From the NCBI GenBank assembly GCA_964360145.1, contig CAYHWW010000181.1, positions 1-6,531 on the forward strand: a stretch of DNA of 6,531 nucleotides. Direction: 5' to 3'. The stretch is from CAYHWW01 sp964360145. Its GTDB lineage: Bacteria; Bdellovibrionota; UBA1018; CAYHWW01. The notes below the pieces were generated by a model. The model did no database searches. It worked only from the letters and a program-made list of their open reading frames with translations, and was not told where the DNA came from. The position numbers and the translations under genes are program-made. Positions 1 to 5,170 of this stretch are shown piece after piece. Every line of letters begins with the position of its first letter. Positions within the stretch are counted from its first letter, which is position 1.

Positions 1-294
1 CCGGAGCGCAGGCGCAACCGTGCAGGCCCCAAGGCCGGCAACACCGCGGGCACCACTCCCCCCGTCGCTGAATCCGTCGGAACCGTGGCCCCCTGGGCCC
101 TCTCCCAACTCTCGAGTACACTGCGCGCCACCTGGCCCCAGGGGCTCCACGCCCCCCCCCTGGCGCGGACACCGAGCTCAGTCAGAAAAGCGCGTCGCTG
201 CGCATCAGAGCCCCATTCATCAGCCATGCCATCCCCCATACCACAGGACGTGACGAGGCGCCGCCCCAGAGCTAGTGTCCTGAGTCACATATAA
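1..294 (+). other. GC-rich stretch with doubtful open frame entering the element
   Basis: Frame 1 is open from the window edge to a TAA at 292-294 that lies inside the left terminal repeat of the foldback element. Its first 55 or so codons mostly end in G or C, and the translation is rich in Pro, Arg, Ala and Ser with no recognisable motif. The case against a gene is strong. Frame 2 is also open to 253, and all three reverse frames are open for roughly the first 175 bases because the DNA has almost no A/T-rich triplets there. If it is a gene, this is the 3' end of something starting outside the window, with its last seven codons supplied by the element. It could equally be a non-coding GC-rich spacer. 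It contains a run of nine C at 152-160. No RNA gene or other clear signal was seen. Confidence 0.25.
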
Positions 295-305
295 CGCACT
301 ATATG
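272..305 (+). repeat. Left terminal inverted repeat
   Basis: This 34-bp repeat pairs perfectly with 466-499; the next base on each side (271/500 and 306/465) does not pair. It starts CTAGTGTCCTGAG and contains a sub-palindrome, CATATA (288-293), six bases, TATATG (300-305). That sub-palindrome could be a protein-binding site. A TAA at 292-294 stops the frame entering from the left. Confidence 0.9.
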
Positions 306-402
306 GAGGAGCAGAAATGCCCATCGTCGAGGCGCGACGACGCCGCGCTAGCAGAGCTAACGCAAGGAGGAGCAACGAAGAGGATGGGCATTTCTGTCCT
401 CC
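305..402. repeat. Internal hairpin arm A of the foldback element
   Basis: 305-325 pairs with 383-402 over 20 base pairs, interrupted only by one bulged G at 311 (14 bp plus 6 bp). Its apical part carries two smaller hairpins: GTCG 326-329 with CGAC 335-338, and GCGCTAGC 345-352 with GCTAACGC 356-363 (seven Watson-Crick pairs and one G-T) around a 3-base loop. Confidence 0.85.
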
Positions 403-410
403 CCAAAGGG

Positions 411-465
411 CCGCAATCTTTGTCATTCTAGCTTCGTCACTCGGCAGAATGCCAAATCTTTGCGG
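411..465. repeat. Internal hairpin arm B of the foldback element
   Basis: CCGCAA 411-416 pairs with TTGCGG 460-465. After a small internal loop, TTTG 419-422 pairs with CAAA 453-456, and 424-429 pairs with 446-451 after one mismatch. This imperfect arm sits directly inside the right terminal repeat. With arm A and the terminal stem it completes a three-way junction. Confidence 0.7.
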
Positions 466-499
466 CATATAGTGCGTTATATGTGACTCAGGACACTAG
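466..499 (-). repeat. Right terminal inverted repeat
   Basis: Exact reverse complement of 272-305. It reads outward toward the TonB-like gene and contains TTATAT at 477-482, which could act as an outward -10 box, but no good -35 is seen 16-18 bp upstream. Its outer end (499) lies 10 bases before the ATG at 510. Confidence 0.9.
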
Positions 500-509
500 T
501 GAAAACATA

Positions 510-1496
510 ATGACCGCGACCCTTCCCGCACCTACCGCCCCCCTTCTCTCCCGGAGCCAAAAGCTGCTGCTCAAGCGCTTGGGCTGGGCGGTGCTGCTTG
601 CGGCGTTGCTACACACCCTTTTTTTCGGAGCCGCCCCCTACCTCAAGCTCGTTGGCGCGCCCCTGAGGCCCACGGAAGTCGTACAGATTTCGCGGGCAGA
701 CCTTGCACGCCTCAAGCAGCAAATCGCGAAAAACAAAATATTACCCGCCCTTCTTGAGCAGGAACTGCGGGAGAAATACAAAACGAAAACACCCCCCCGA
801 GACCCAAAATTCATAGGGAGGTTCAACCAGTCCGTGCCAGAGGAAACCATCGCAGGCCCCCAGTCCGGTGCGCCCCAGCTCTCCGGAGGCGGCGGCGACG
901 GCCAAAACCCTGCTGCCGAATCAACGCGATCAAGCCGTCGCACCCCATCCCAACCTCTGCGACTCTCTGATCTGGGGCCCGGATACAAGCTGCCCAAGCC
1001 CATGCCCAGCCGCGACTCCGCCCTCCCTGGCACCCAAGGCCCCCCCCAGCATTTTCGCCCCGTGGGCCGCGAGGATAAGCGCATGAAGCACGGTCCAGAC
1101 AATCTGCTCAATGCGGCGGAATCCGAATACTACTCCTTCTTCAGTCGCTTCGAAGAACCCATCATCCGCAACTGGTACTTCATTATGCCCCAGATCATAA
1201 ACCAGCTTTATGCAGAGATGGCCCGCAGCGGGGTGCCGGCCGGCACCGATATCCCCTGCACCGTCCGCTTCACCATCGACCGCACGGGCCGGTTCATCTC
1301 CATCGACGTGGTGGAGAGCAGCGGCTTTGCCATTTTTGACGACGCCACCAAGGCTGCCGTAGCGAAACTAGACAGCCTCCACAACCCACCACCGGGCCTC
1401 TTTAAAGGTGAATCCACCTTCAGCTATCATCTGTCCTTCGCCGTGGAAGCCCCGGGCCAGGCGCCTCTCAGTGCCCCTCAGCTGCAGTGGTACTGA
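510..1496 (+). CDS. TonB/TolA-like energy transducer, Bdellovibrio type
   Basis: The 328-residue protein is predicted to sit in the inner membrane and span the periplasm, passing proton-motive-force energy from an ExbB/ExbD (TolQ/R)-type motor to outer-membrane partners. A basic cytoplasmic start (RSQKLLLKR, about 15-23) precedes one membrane segment (about 24-42). That segment holds His35, the position expected for the motor-coupling His of TonB proteins. A charged helix and a Gly/Pro/Ser-rich linker follow to about 195. A conserved-looking helix (EYYSFF...IIRNWY, about 205-225) leads into a TonB_C-like domain (about 250-315: CTVRFTIDRTGRF, DVVESSG, FDDATKAAV, PPPG). ATG at 510 is preferred to the in-frame ATG at 483, which lies inside the terminal repeat of the element. 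The Shine-Dalgarno site is poor: AGGA at 490-493 is 16 bases away. No motor genes are in the window, so the outer-membrane client is unknown. The gene is convergent with the next gene, 8 bp apart. Confidence 0.88.
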   Translation: MTATLPAPTAPLLSRSQKLLLKRLGWAVLLAALLHTLFFGAAPYLKLVGAPLRPTEVVQISRADLARLKQQIAKNKILPALLEQELREKYKTKTPPRDPKFIGRFNQSVPEETIAGPQSGAPQLSGGGGDGQNPAAESTRSSRRTPSQPLRLSDLGPGYKLPKPMPSRDSALPGTQGPPQHFRPVGREDKRMKHGPDNLLNAAESEYYSFFSRFEEPIIRNWYFIMPQIINQLYAEMARSGVPAGTDIPCTVRFTIDRTGRFISIDVVESSGFAIFDDATKAAVAKLDSLHNPPPGLFKGESTFSYHLSFAVEAPGQAPLSAPQLQWY

Positions 1497-1504
1497 CGGT
1501 CGGC

Positions 1505-2398
1505 CTAGCCCAAAAACGCCTTTAGCAACCAGAGGAAGGCCACCAATGACAACAATAATAGTTGTGTTTGGCGATCAGCGAGCACGCGCCGCAACCCCGG
1601 CCACGGGCTCGGGGTGACTTGAGTACGATGTTCCCTGCGGGCTTTGATGCCCAGGGCGATGGTTTTTTTGATGACGTTCTGGGCGGCTTTGTTGACCTCG
1701 GGCTCCGGCAACGAGAAGAGCCAGTCGTTGTAGACATTCTTGAAGCGCACGAGATTGCCGCGACAGAGGGTGCAAGCCACGAAATGGCGGTGAAGGACCA
1801 CCGTCTCATCGCTGGTGAGATCGTGCTCCAAATAACGGGCGTAGAGACGGCCATCTTCGGGGTTGGGGCAGGGCGCGACGAGGCGCGCGTCTTCCAGCTG
1901 GCGAAAGCCGCCGGACACAAGCCAGGGTCGCCCACGAGTGAAGGCCAGGCGCGCGGACTCCAGCAGGCGTTCCGCTTCAATGTCGCTGACCCCCAGCACC
2001 CGGGCGGTTTGGGCACGGGAGAAGCGGCCTTTGACCTTCAGCATCACGGCCGCCCTGGTGATGATGGGAAGCTTGAAAAACTCTTCGGAGCTGAACCCAC
2101 GGAACGTCCGGGGCGATGCTGACCTCAGCACGCGGGTGGCGAAATCCACCAGGAGATCGTGATGGGCAAGCACGCTGGCGGCGGGTACAACCGTAGCCAC
2201 GGCCCCCATGGCCCCTGCCCCCCCCGTGCTCTGCACAGAGGGCCGGGACACAAGGGCCCCCACCAAGGCCTCACCCACGGATTTTTCCGCCAAGGCCTGA
2301 TCCTGAGTAACACCATAGGCCAAAGCCAAGGCCCACTTCTGGGACCAATCGGCGTAGGCCTCCTCAGGTGATTGATAAATGCCAAAGGCCCGCTCCAT
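1505..2398 (-). CDS. Membrane-anchored sigma-70-like / zinc anti-sigma (ZAS) fusion protein
   Basis: The 297-residue protein probably acts at the inner membrane in transcriptional signalling. Residues 11-50 look like a degenerate ECF sigma region 2 (AYADW...YGVTQDQALAEKSVGEAL). After an Ala/Gly/Val-rich linker, residues 108-150 resemble region 4 (KLPIITRAAVML...FSRAQTARVLGVSD...LLESAR), a helix-turn-helix. Residues 177-212 carry a ZAS/zf-HC2 zinc ligand set: Cys177, then H205-x3-C209-x2-C212. A hydrophobic segment at 279-295 (LLLLSLVAFLWLL) should anchor the C-terminus. Normally the sigma factor and the anti-sigma factor are separate proteins; here both halves are in one chain. The sigma half lacks the strong acidic region-2 consensus, so it may no longer bind core polymerase. 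Start: ATG at 2398 has AGAGG seven bases upstream, whereas ATG at 2404 is only one base from it. It follows the TIGR02147-type gene but has its own promoter. Confidence 0.82.
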   Translation of the reverse strand: MERAFGIYQSPEEAYADWSQKWALALAYGVTQDQALAEKSVGEALVGALVSRPSVQSTGGAGAMGAVATVVPAASVLAHHDLLVDFATRVLRSASPRTFRGFSSEEFFKLPIITRAAVMLKVKGRFSRAQTARVLGVSDIEAERLLESARLAFTRGRPWLVSGGFRQLEDARLVAPCPNPEDGRLYARYLEHDLTSDETVVLHRHFVACTLCRGNLVRFKNVYNDWLFSLPEPEVNKAAQNVIKKTIALGIKARREHRTQVTPSPWPGLRRVLADRQTQLLLLSLVAFLWLLKAFLG

Positions 2399-2406
2399 GG
2401 GCATAC

Positions 2407-2420
2407 CTCTTCCAGAAGAG
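2407..2420. promoter_or_regulatory. Perfect palindrome CTCTTC-CA-GAAGAG over the promoter start region
   Basis: This 14-bp perfect inverted repeat touches the -10 box and covers the predicted start of transcription and part of the purine-rich ribosome binding site (minus strand GGAAGAGG). It could be an operator for a dimeric regulator. If transcription starts slightly upstream, it could be a small hairpin hiding the ribosome binding site. It might also be chance. Confidence 0.4.
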
Positions 2421-2447
2421 TGTAGGCTGAGACAAGGCTGCCGTCAA
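2419..2447 (-). promoter_or_regulatory. Sigma-70-type promoter for the sigma-like/ZAS gene
   Basis: Read on the minus strand, TTGACG (2447-2442) is followed after exactly 17 bases by TACACT (2424-2419), close to the TTGACA/TATAAT consensus. The start of transcription would be near 2412, giving a leader of about 15 bases before ATG 2398. This suggests the gene can be transcribed independently of the TIGR02147-type gene upstream of it. Confidence 0.6.
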
Positions 2448-2468
2448 AAAAGGAAAACTTTGCCTAGC

Positions 2469-3338
2469 CTAGTCCCTCGACGGGTCAGTAACAGGAATCA
2501 CCTGAAAATTGATCTGCACCACTTGGTCGGCGGCGGTCACTGAGGAGAATTCCTGGTTAATTTGCTGACGGAATTCCGTGAGCCTCGCACGAAGCCTTGC
2601 GAAGTCCTCTTTGCGCACGCCGATCATGAGACCGCTGAAGTCCCGACGCTCCACGGGGTCCGTCTCGATGGACTCCAGTGCGAGCCGCGCCGTGGACACA
2701 TGGTAGTTCTGGATGATGTGGTTGCGGTGGTTGTGCAAAGACAGATAACGCACCTCCCGCTCGGACTGACGCAGGCGGCCCTTTTCGTCGCGGCCCGCGA
2801 AACCGAGGCGTTCGAGCAGCTGCAGACTGTGGCGCGCCTCTTCGATGGTGAGGCGCCGCCGCAGCTTTTTTGCGATCCAGGTCGGGTCTTCCTCGAATGC
2901 GGGGAAAAGCAGGAGCTCGCGAATGGCAGCGTGGTGCCAAGAGGAGAAATACGCCCACTCGTCGCGGATCTCCCGCACCCGGGCCGCGCCCTCCTCGTCA
3001 TCCCGGGGTGGAGTGACTTGGGCGAGACGCATCAGATAATGGCGTTTTTGTTCCGCTGCCTTGGCTTGATTGAAGGCCACCAGGTTTTCCCAATACTCGG
3101 TCTCCGTCGGCGTGAGGCTCAGCGCCTTCGCGAAACGCAGGGTGTTCTGGGGCGTCAAGCCTCGGGTGCCATCCATGACGAGCTTCAAATAGTTGGGGCT
3201 CTGAATGCCGGCGGCGCGACTGAAAACGGCGTAGCTATACCCGCGCTCCGAGGCCTTGCGCTTGGCATAGTAGGCCGTGAGATACTCGCGGTAATCCATG
3301 TACATAAATATTTTAAGTTTATTATCGAGATCAGCCAT
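2469..3338 (-). CDS. TIGR02147-type regulatory protein (DUF4423 domain)
   Basis: The 289-residue cytoplasmic protein matches the TIGR02147 family, which is usually about 270 residues and abundant in Bdellovibrio and Fibrobacter. It has the family hallmarks in order: DYREYLTAYYAKRKAS (15-30), a helix-turn-helix-like part (YSYAVFSRAAGIQSPNYLK, 34-52; LTPQNTLRFAKAL, 61-73), EYWENLVAFNQAK (81-93), and a C-terminal DUF4423 domain. That domain shows EWAYFSSWHHAAIREL (127-142), a winged-helix-like EEARHSLQLLERLGF (166-180), the family-type ETDPVERRDFSGLMIGV (225-241) and a final VVQINFQVIPVT. The family is thought to regulate transcription, but the target is unknown. ATG 3338 is chosen because GGGAGAG lies eight bases upstream. 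Longer in-frame extensions to 3398 run into the divergent gene and lack family residues. The divergent exported peptidase gene starts 58 bp away. Confidence 0.94.
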   Translation of the reverse strand: MADLDNKLKIFMYMDYREYLTAYYAKRKASERGYSYAVFSRAAGIQSPNYLKLVMDGTRGLTPQNTLRFAKALSLTPTETEYWENLVAFNQAKAAEQKRHYLMRLAQVTPPRDDEEGAARVREIRDEWAYFSSWHHAAIRELLLFPAFEEDPTWIAKKLRRRLTIEEARHSLQLLERLGFAGRDEKGRLRQSEREVRYLSLHNHRNHIIQNYHVSTARLALESIETDPVERRDFSGLMIGVRKEDFARLRARLTEFRQQINQEFSSVTAADQVVQINFQVIPVTDPSRD

Positions 3339-3356
3339 GGATGCGGCTCTCCCGGC

Positions 3357-3386
3357 TTGCAAAGCGGCGGCGAGGCGCGGTATAGG
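3357..3386 (+). promoter_or_regulatory. Candidate promoter for the exported metallopeptidase gene
   Basis: TTGCAA (3357-3362) and TATAGG (3381-3386) are 18 bp apart. Transcription would start near 3393, only about four bases before ATG 3397, so the message could be nearly leaderless. This fits the weak ribosome binding site (AGG at 3384-3386, ten bases from ATG). The box lies next to the ribosome binding site of the divergent gene (3347-3353). Confidence 0.4.
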
Positions 3387-3396
3387 CTGCCCACCC

Positions 3397-4245
3397 ATGA
3401 TTCGCGCTTACTTCACTATCGCTGCTCTTTGCCTCTGGGCGCCGCGGGCGCGGGCCGAGCCCACGGTGATTCATTTTCCGGGGGCGATCACCCGCACCGT
3501 AAATCTCGAAACCGCTCGCACGGCCCGAGTCACCGTGCGCTTCACCCGCGGGCTCCTCGACCCGCTGACGGCCCTTGATTGGCTCAGCGACATCAGCCGC
3601 ATTCTTGATCGCGCCTACGCCGAGTACGCTCTGCTCACTCAAACCGGAGCGCTCACTCATTGTCAGATGCCGCTGCGGAGCAGACCTCGATTCGCCTTTG
3701 TGCTCTTGCCCACTTTCACGGCTGATGAAAGCACGACGGATCGCCTTCTTGCCGAACACATTCGCTACGGCTACTACGACCCCGCCAACGCTGGCCCTCT
3801 CATCAAAGCCCTGCCCTGGAACCAGGACTCCATTCAAATCGCTCTTGTTCACGAGGCGCTTCACGTCTGGTGCAGCCATCAACCCAGTCAAACTCCCCTG
3901 CAACGTTGGACGGAAGAGGGCGCTGCCGATTACCTTGCGTTTCGTGTCATCGGTCGTGCGCCGCAGCTGAGCCTCACCCGCTATTTTGCTAACCCCCGCG
4001 AGAACGCGCTCTACGGCGGTAGCTTTCTCTGGTGGCTTGCCCTTATGCAGTCGCAGTCTTTGGAAGGGCTCCATCGCGGGCAACGTGCGGACCTGTTCTT
4101 CGGGGCCTTGCAACCTGAGGGCGCGGGCGAACCCGCGGTGGCTCCGCTCTTCCCCTACGGGGAGCTTCCCCCCGGTCCTAGGTCTCATTTCACCTGGCAT
4201 GGCCCCGCACCTTCTATCGACGACGGCACGAACTCGTCCCATTGA
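3397..4245 (+). CDS. Exported zinc metallopeptidase-like protein (gluzincin motif)
   Basis: The 282-residue protein begins with a signal peptide (MIRAYFTIAALCLWAPRARA, probable cleavage after Ala20), so it should work in the periplasm or outside the cell. HEALH at 152-156 is the HExxH zinc motif. About 18 residues later RWTEEGAADYLA (171-182) supplies the third ligand Glu174, in the W-x-x-E-G-x-A arrangement of peptidase MA-like gluzincins. The rest, including a beta-rich N-terminal half and a short acidic tail, is not recognised, so the substrate is unknown. ATG 3397 is chosen because it begins the signal peptide; upstream in-frame ATGs give no export signal. The gene is divergent from the TIGR02147-type regulator, which may control it (inference). 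Its 3' end overlaps the convergent gene by 32 bp. Confidence 0.85.
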   Translation: MIRAYFTIAALCLWAPRARAEPTVIHFPGAITRTVNLETARTARVTVRFTRGLLDPLTALDWLSDISRILDRAYAEYALLTQTGALTHCQMPLRSRPRFAFVLLPTFTADESTTDRLLAEHIRYGYYDPANAGPLIKALPWNQDSIQIALVHEALHVWCSHQPSQTPLQRWTEEGAADYLAFRVIGRAPQLSLTRYFANPRENALYGGSFLWWLALMQSQSLEGLHRGQRADLFFGALQPEGAGEPAVAPLFPYGELPPGPRSHFTWHGPAPSIDDGTNSSH

Positions 4246-5128
4246 AGAGACGGAGCTCATTCAAAACCGAGGTGAGCACAGCCCGTGATTGCCTGCGCGT
4301 GAAATGATAGGCTACTGGTGACGGGCTTTCAGCGAGGCGACGCAGCTGCTCTTGCAGCGCCACGGACTCGCCGCCCACTCTATTTACCAGGCAACCCAGC
4401 GCCCGGCCAAAGGCCTCACGGGACATCACAGCACTCAACCACCCGTAAATTTCCAGATGGGCCTTGAGTTCCCACTCATCTTCACCCATGCCATCAAATA
4501 TGCTGAGACGCGCATAACCAGGGCGCCCGGGCATGAAAATATATTCGAGCACTTGATGGGCGGTGGAAATATAGTCGAGATAGAACTGCGGGAACACCCC
4601 GGCCTCTATGTGATATGCACCACAGCGAAAATCGGAACACTGCCCATAGGCCGGGAGAAACTGATCGCGGTCAAAGGCCAGGCTGATGCGAAGGGCTGCC
4701 TCAAGCAACGCACGGGTGACGATCACCGCGGACTGATCGCCCATTTCTGTGGAAGGAAACGTCGCGCTGGGGTCGACCTCGGGCGAGGTCACCATGCGGT
4801 CGGCGAGCTGCAACACACTATACGTGAGGGGGTAGAGAACCATCGCCGACCCCTGGTTGGGATCAAGCAAAGCGCTGATGCCACGGGCTAGTCCATCGCG
4901 CCACAGCCGGGCAGCAGTAATGGGCGTACCCGGAGTGTAGAAGGGCACGCCGCCATCGCTGAGCAGGCGCTGAATTTCATCGGGCACGCTCATGCACCAT
5001 GCCGACCAACCTGCCCCCGGATACTGAGTAACCTGTGCCGTGATCTCTTGTTGCGCGCGGGCCGTGCCTGCAGTCAATGTCAGAAGACACAATGCCAATG
5101 CGGCTCGTGATCCCATTAAAGATTTCAT
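4214..5128 (-). CDS. Exported protein of unknown function, last gene of a three-gene operon
   Basis: The 304-residue protein has a clear signal peptide (MKSLMGSRAALALCLLTLTAGTARA, cleavage after Ala25). I do not recognise a family. The mature part looks mostly helical, has five cysteines (45, 164, 169, 246, 301) that may form disulfides, and contains the compact pair CSDFRC (164-169). It ends in a basic tail, CRRR. The start at 5128 is well supported: AAGGGGG lies eight bases upstream. It follows the next exported protein gene by 42 bp on the same strand, so the two are probably cotranscribed, and the strong own ribosome site suggests independent translation. Its end overlaps the convergent metallopeptidase gene by 32 bp. 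The position next to a barrel protein suggests an envelope or secreted role, but that is inference only. Confidence 0.83.
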   Translation of the reverse strand: MKSLMGSRAALALCLLTLTAGTARAQQEITAQVTQYPGAGWSAWCMSVPDEIQRLLSDGGVPFYTPGTPITAARLWRDGLARGISALLDPNQGSAMVLYPLTYSVLQLADRMVTSPEVDPSATFPSTEMGDQSAVIVTRALLEAALRISLAFDRDQFLPAYGQCSDFRCGAYHIEAGVFPQFYLDYISTAHQVLEYIFMPGRPGYARLSIFDGMGEDEWELKAHLEIYGWLSAVMSREAFGRALGCLVNRVGGESVALQEQLRRLAESPSPVAYHFTRRQSRAVLTSVLNELRLFNGTSSCRRR

Positions 5129-5136
5129 GATTTTAT

Positions 5137-5143
5137 CCCCCTT
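5137..5143 (-). promoter_or_regulatory. Strong ribosome binding site AAGGGGG
   Basis: On the minus strand AAGGGGG is followed by eight bases and ATG at 5128. It fixes the start of the unknown exported protein at its first Met instead of Met5. The surrounding 42-bp spacer is A/T-rich, with no clear promoter or terminator. Confidence 0.7.
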
Positions 5144-5170
5144 AGGATTTATTGTTTTTATTTTGAAAAA

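Larger units (their letters stand above)
272..499. mobile_element. MITE-like foldback element with perfect 34-bp terminal inverted repeats
   Basis: A 228-bp unit is bounded by a perfect inverted repeat (272-305 against 466-499) with CTAG at both outer ends. Everything inside is also paired: one arm at 305-402, a second at 411-465, and small hairpins inside the first. No open frame in it looks like a transposase. Small size, long perfect ends, no coding capacity and a CTAG boundary are what is expected of a non-autonomous element moved in trans. CTAG could be a 4-bp target duplication, as in parts of the IS5 family. It could instead hide a 2-bp TA duplication, as for IS630, which prefers CTAG targets. 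Because CTAG is palindromic, the two cannot be told apart from one copy. A structured RNA or a large regulatory cruciform is the main alternative. The parent transposon is not identifiable here. Confidence 0.75.

Noticed and set aside
220..468. 82-codon minus-strand open frame spanning the foldback element
   Set aside because: It is made mostly of inverted-repeat sequence and shows no transposase or other motif.
483..509. ATG at 483 as the start of the TonB-like gene
   Set aside because: It lies within the right terminal repeat of the element and has no ribosome site. ATG 510 is the first start outside the element and gives the normal short cytoplasmic end.
1562..2122. Long plus-strand open frame opposite the sigma-like/ZAS gene
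   Set aside because: It is a shadow of the minus-strand gene, which has the promoter, zinc motif and membrane segment. The plus translation has no motif and no ribosome site.
2449..2468. T-run after the TIGR02147-type gene as an intrinsic terminator
   Set aside because: On the minus strand a T-run follows the stop, but the only hairpin before it (GGCAAAGTTTTCC) is too short and mismatched to be convincing.
2562..3578. 338-codon plus-strand open frame opposite the TIGR02147-type gene
   Set aside because: The minus-strand protein matches a known family along its whole length. The plus frame also overlaps the start of the metallopeptidase gene.
4122..4137. Hairpin CGCGGG-CGAA-CCCGCG as a terminator
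   Set aside because: It lies inside the metallopeptidase coding region and has no T run on either strand, so it is probably a result of GC-rich codons.
3331..4260. 309-codon minus-strand open frame opposite the metallopeptidase
   Set aside because: The plus-strand product has a signal peptide and HExxH...E. The minus translation is low-complexity and Arg/Gly-rich, with no domain.
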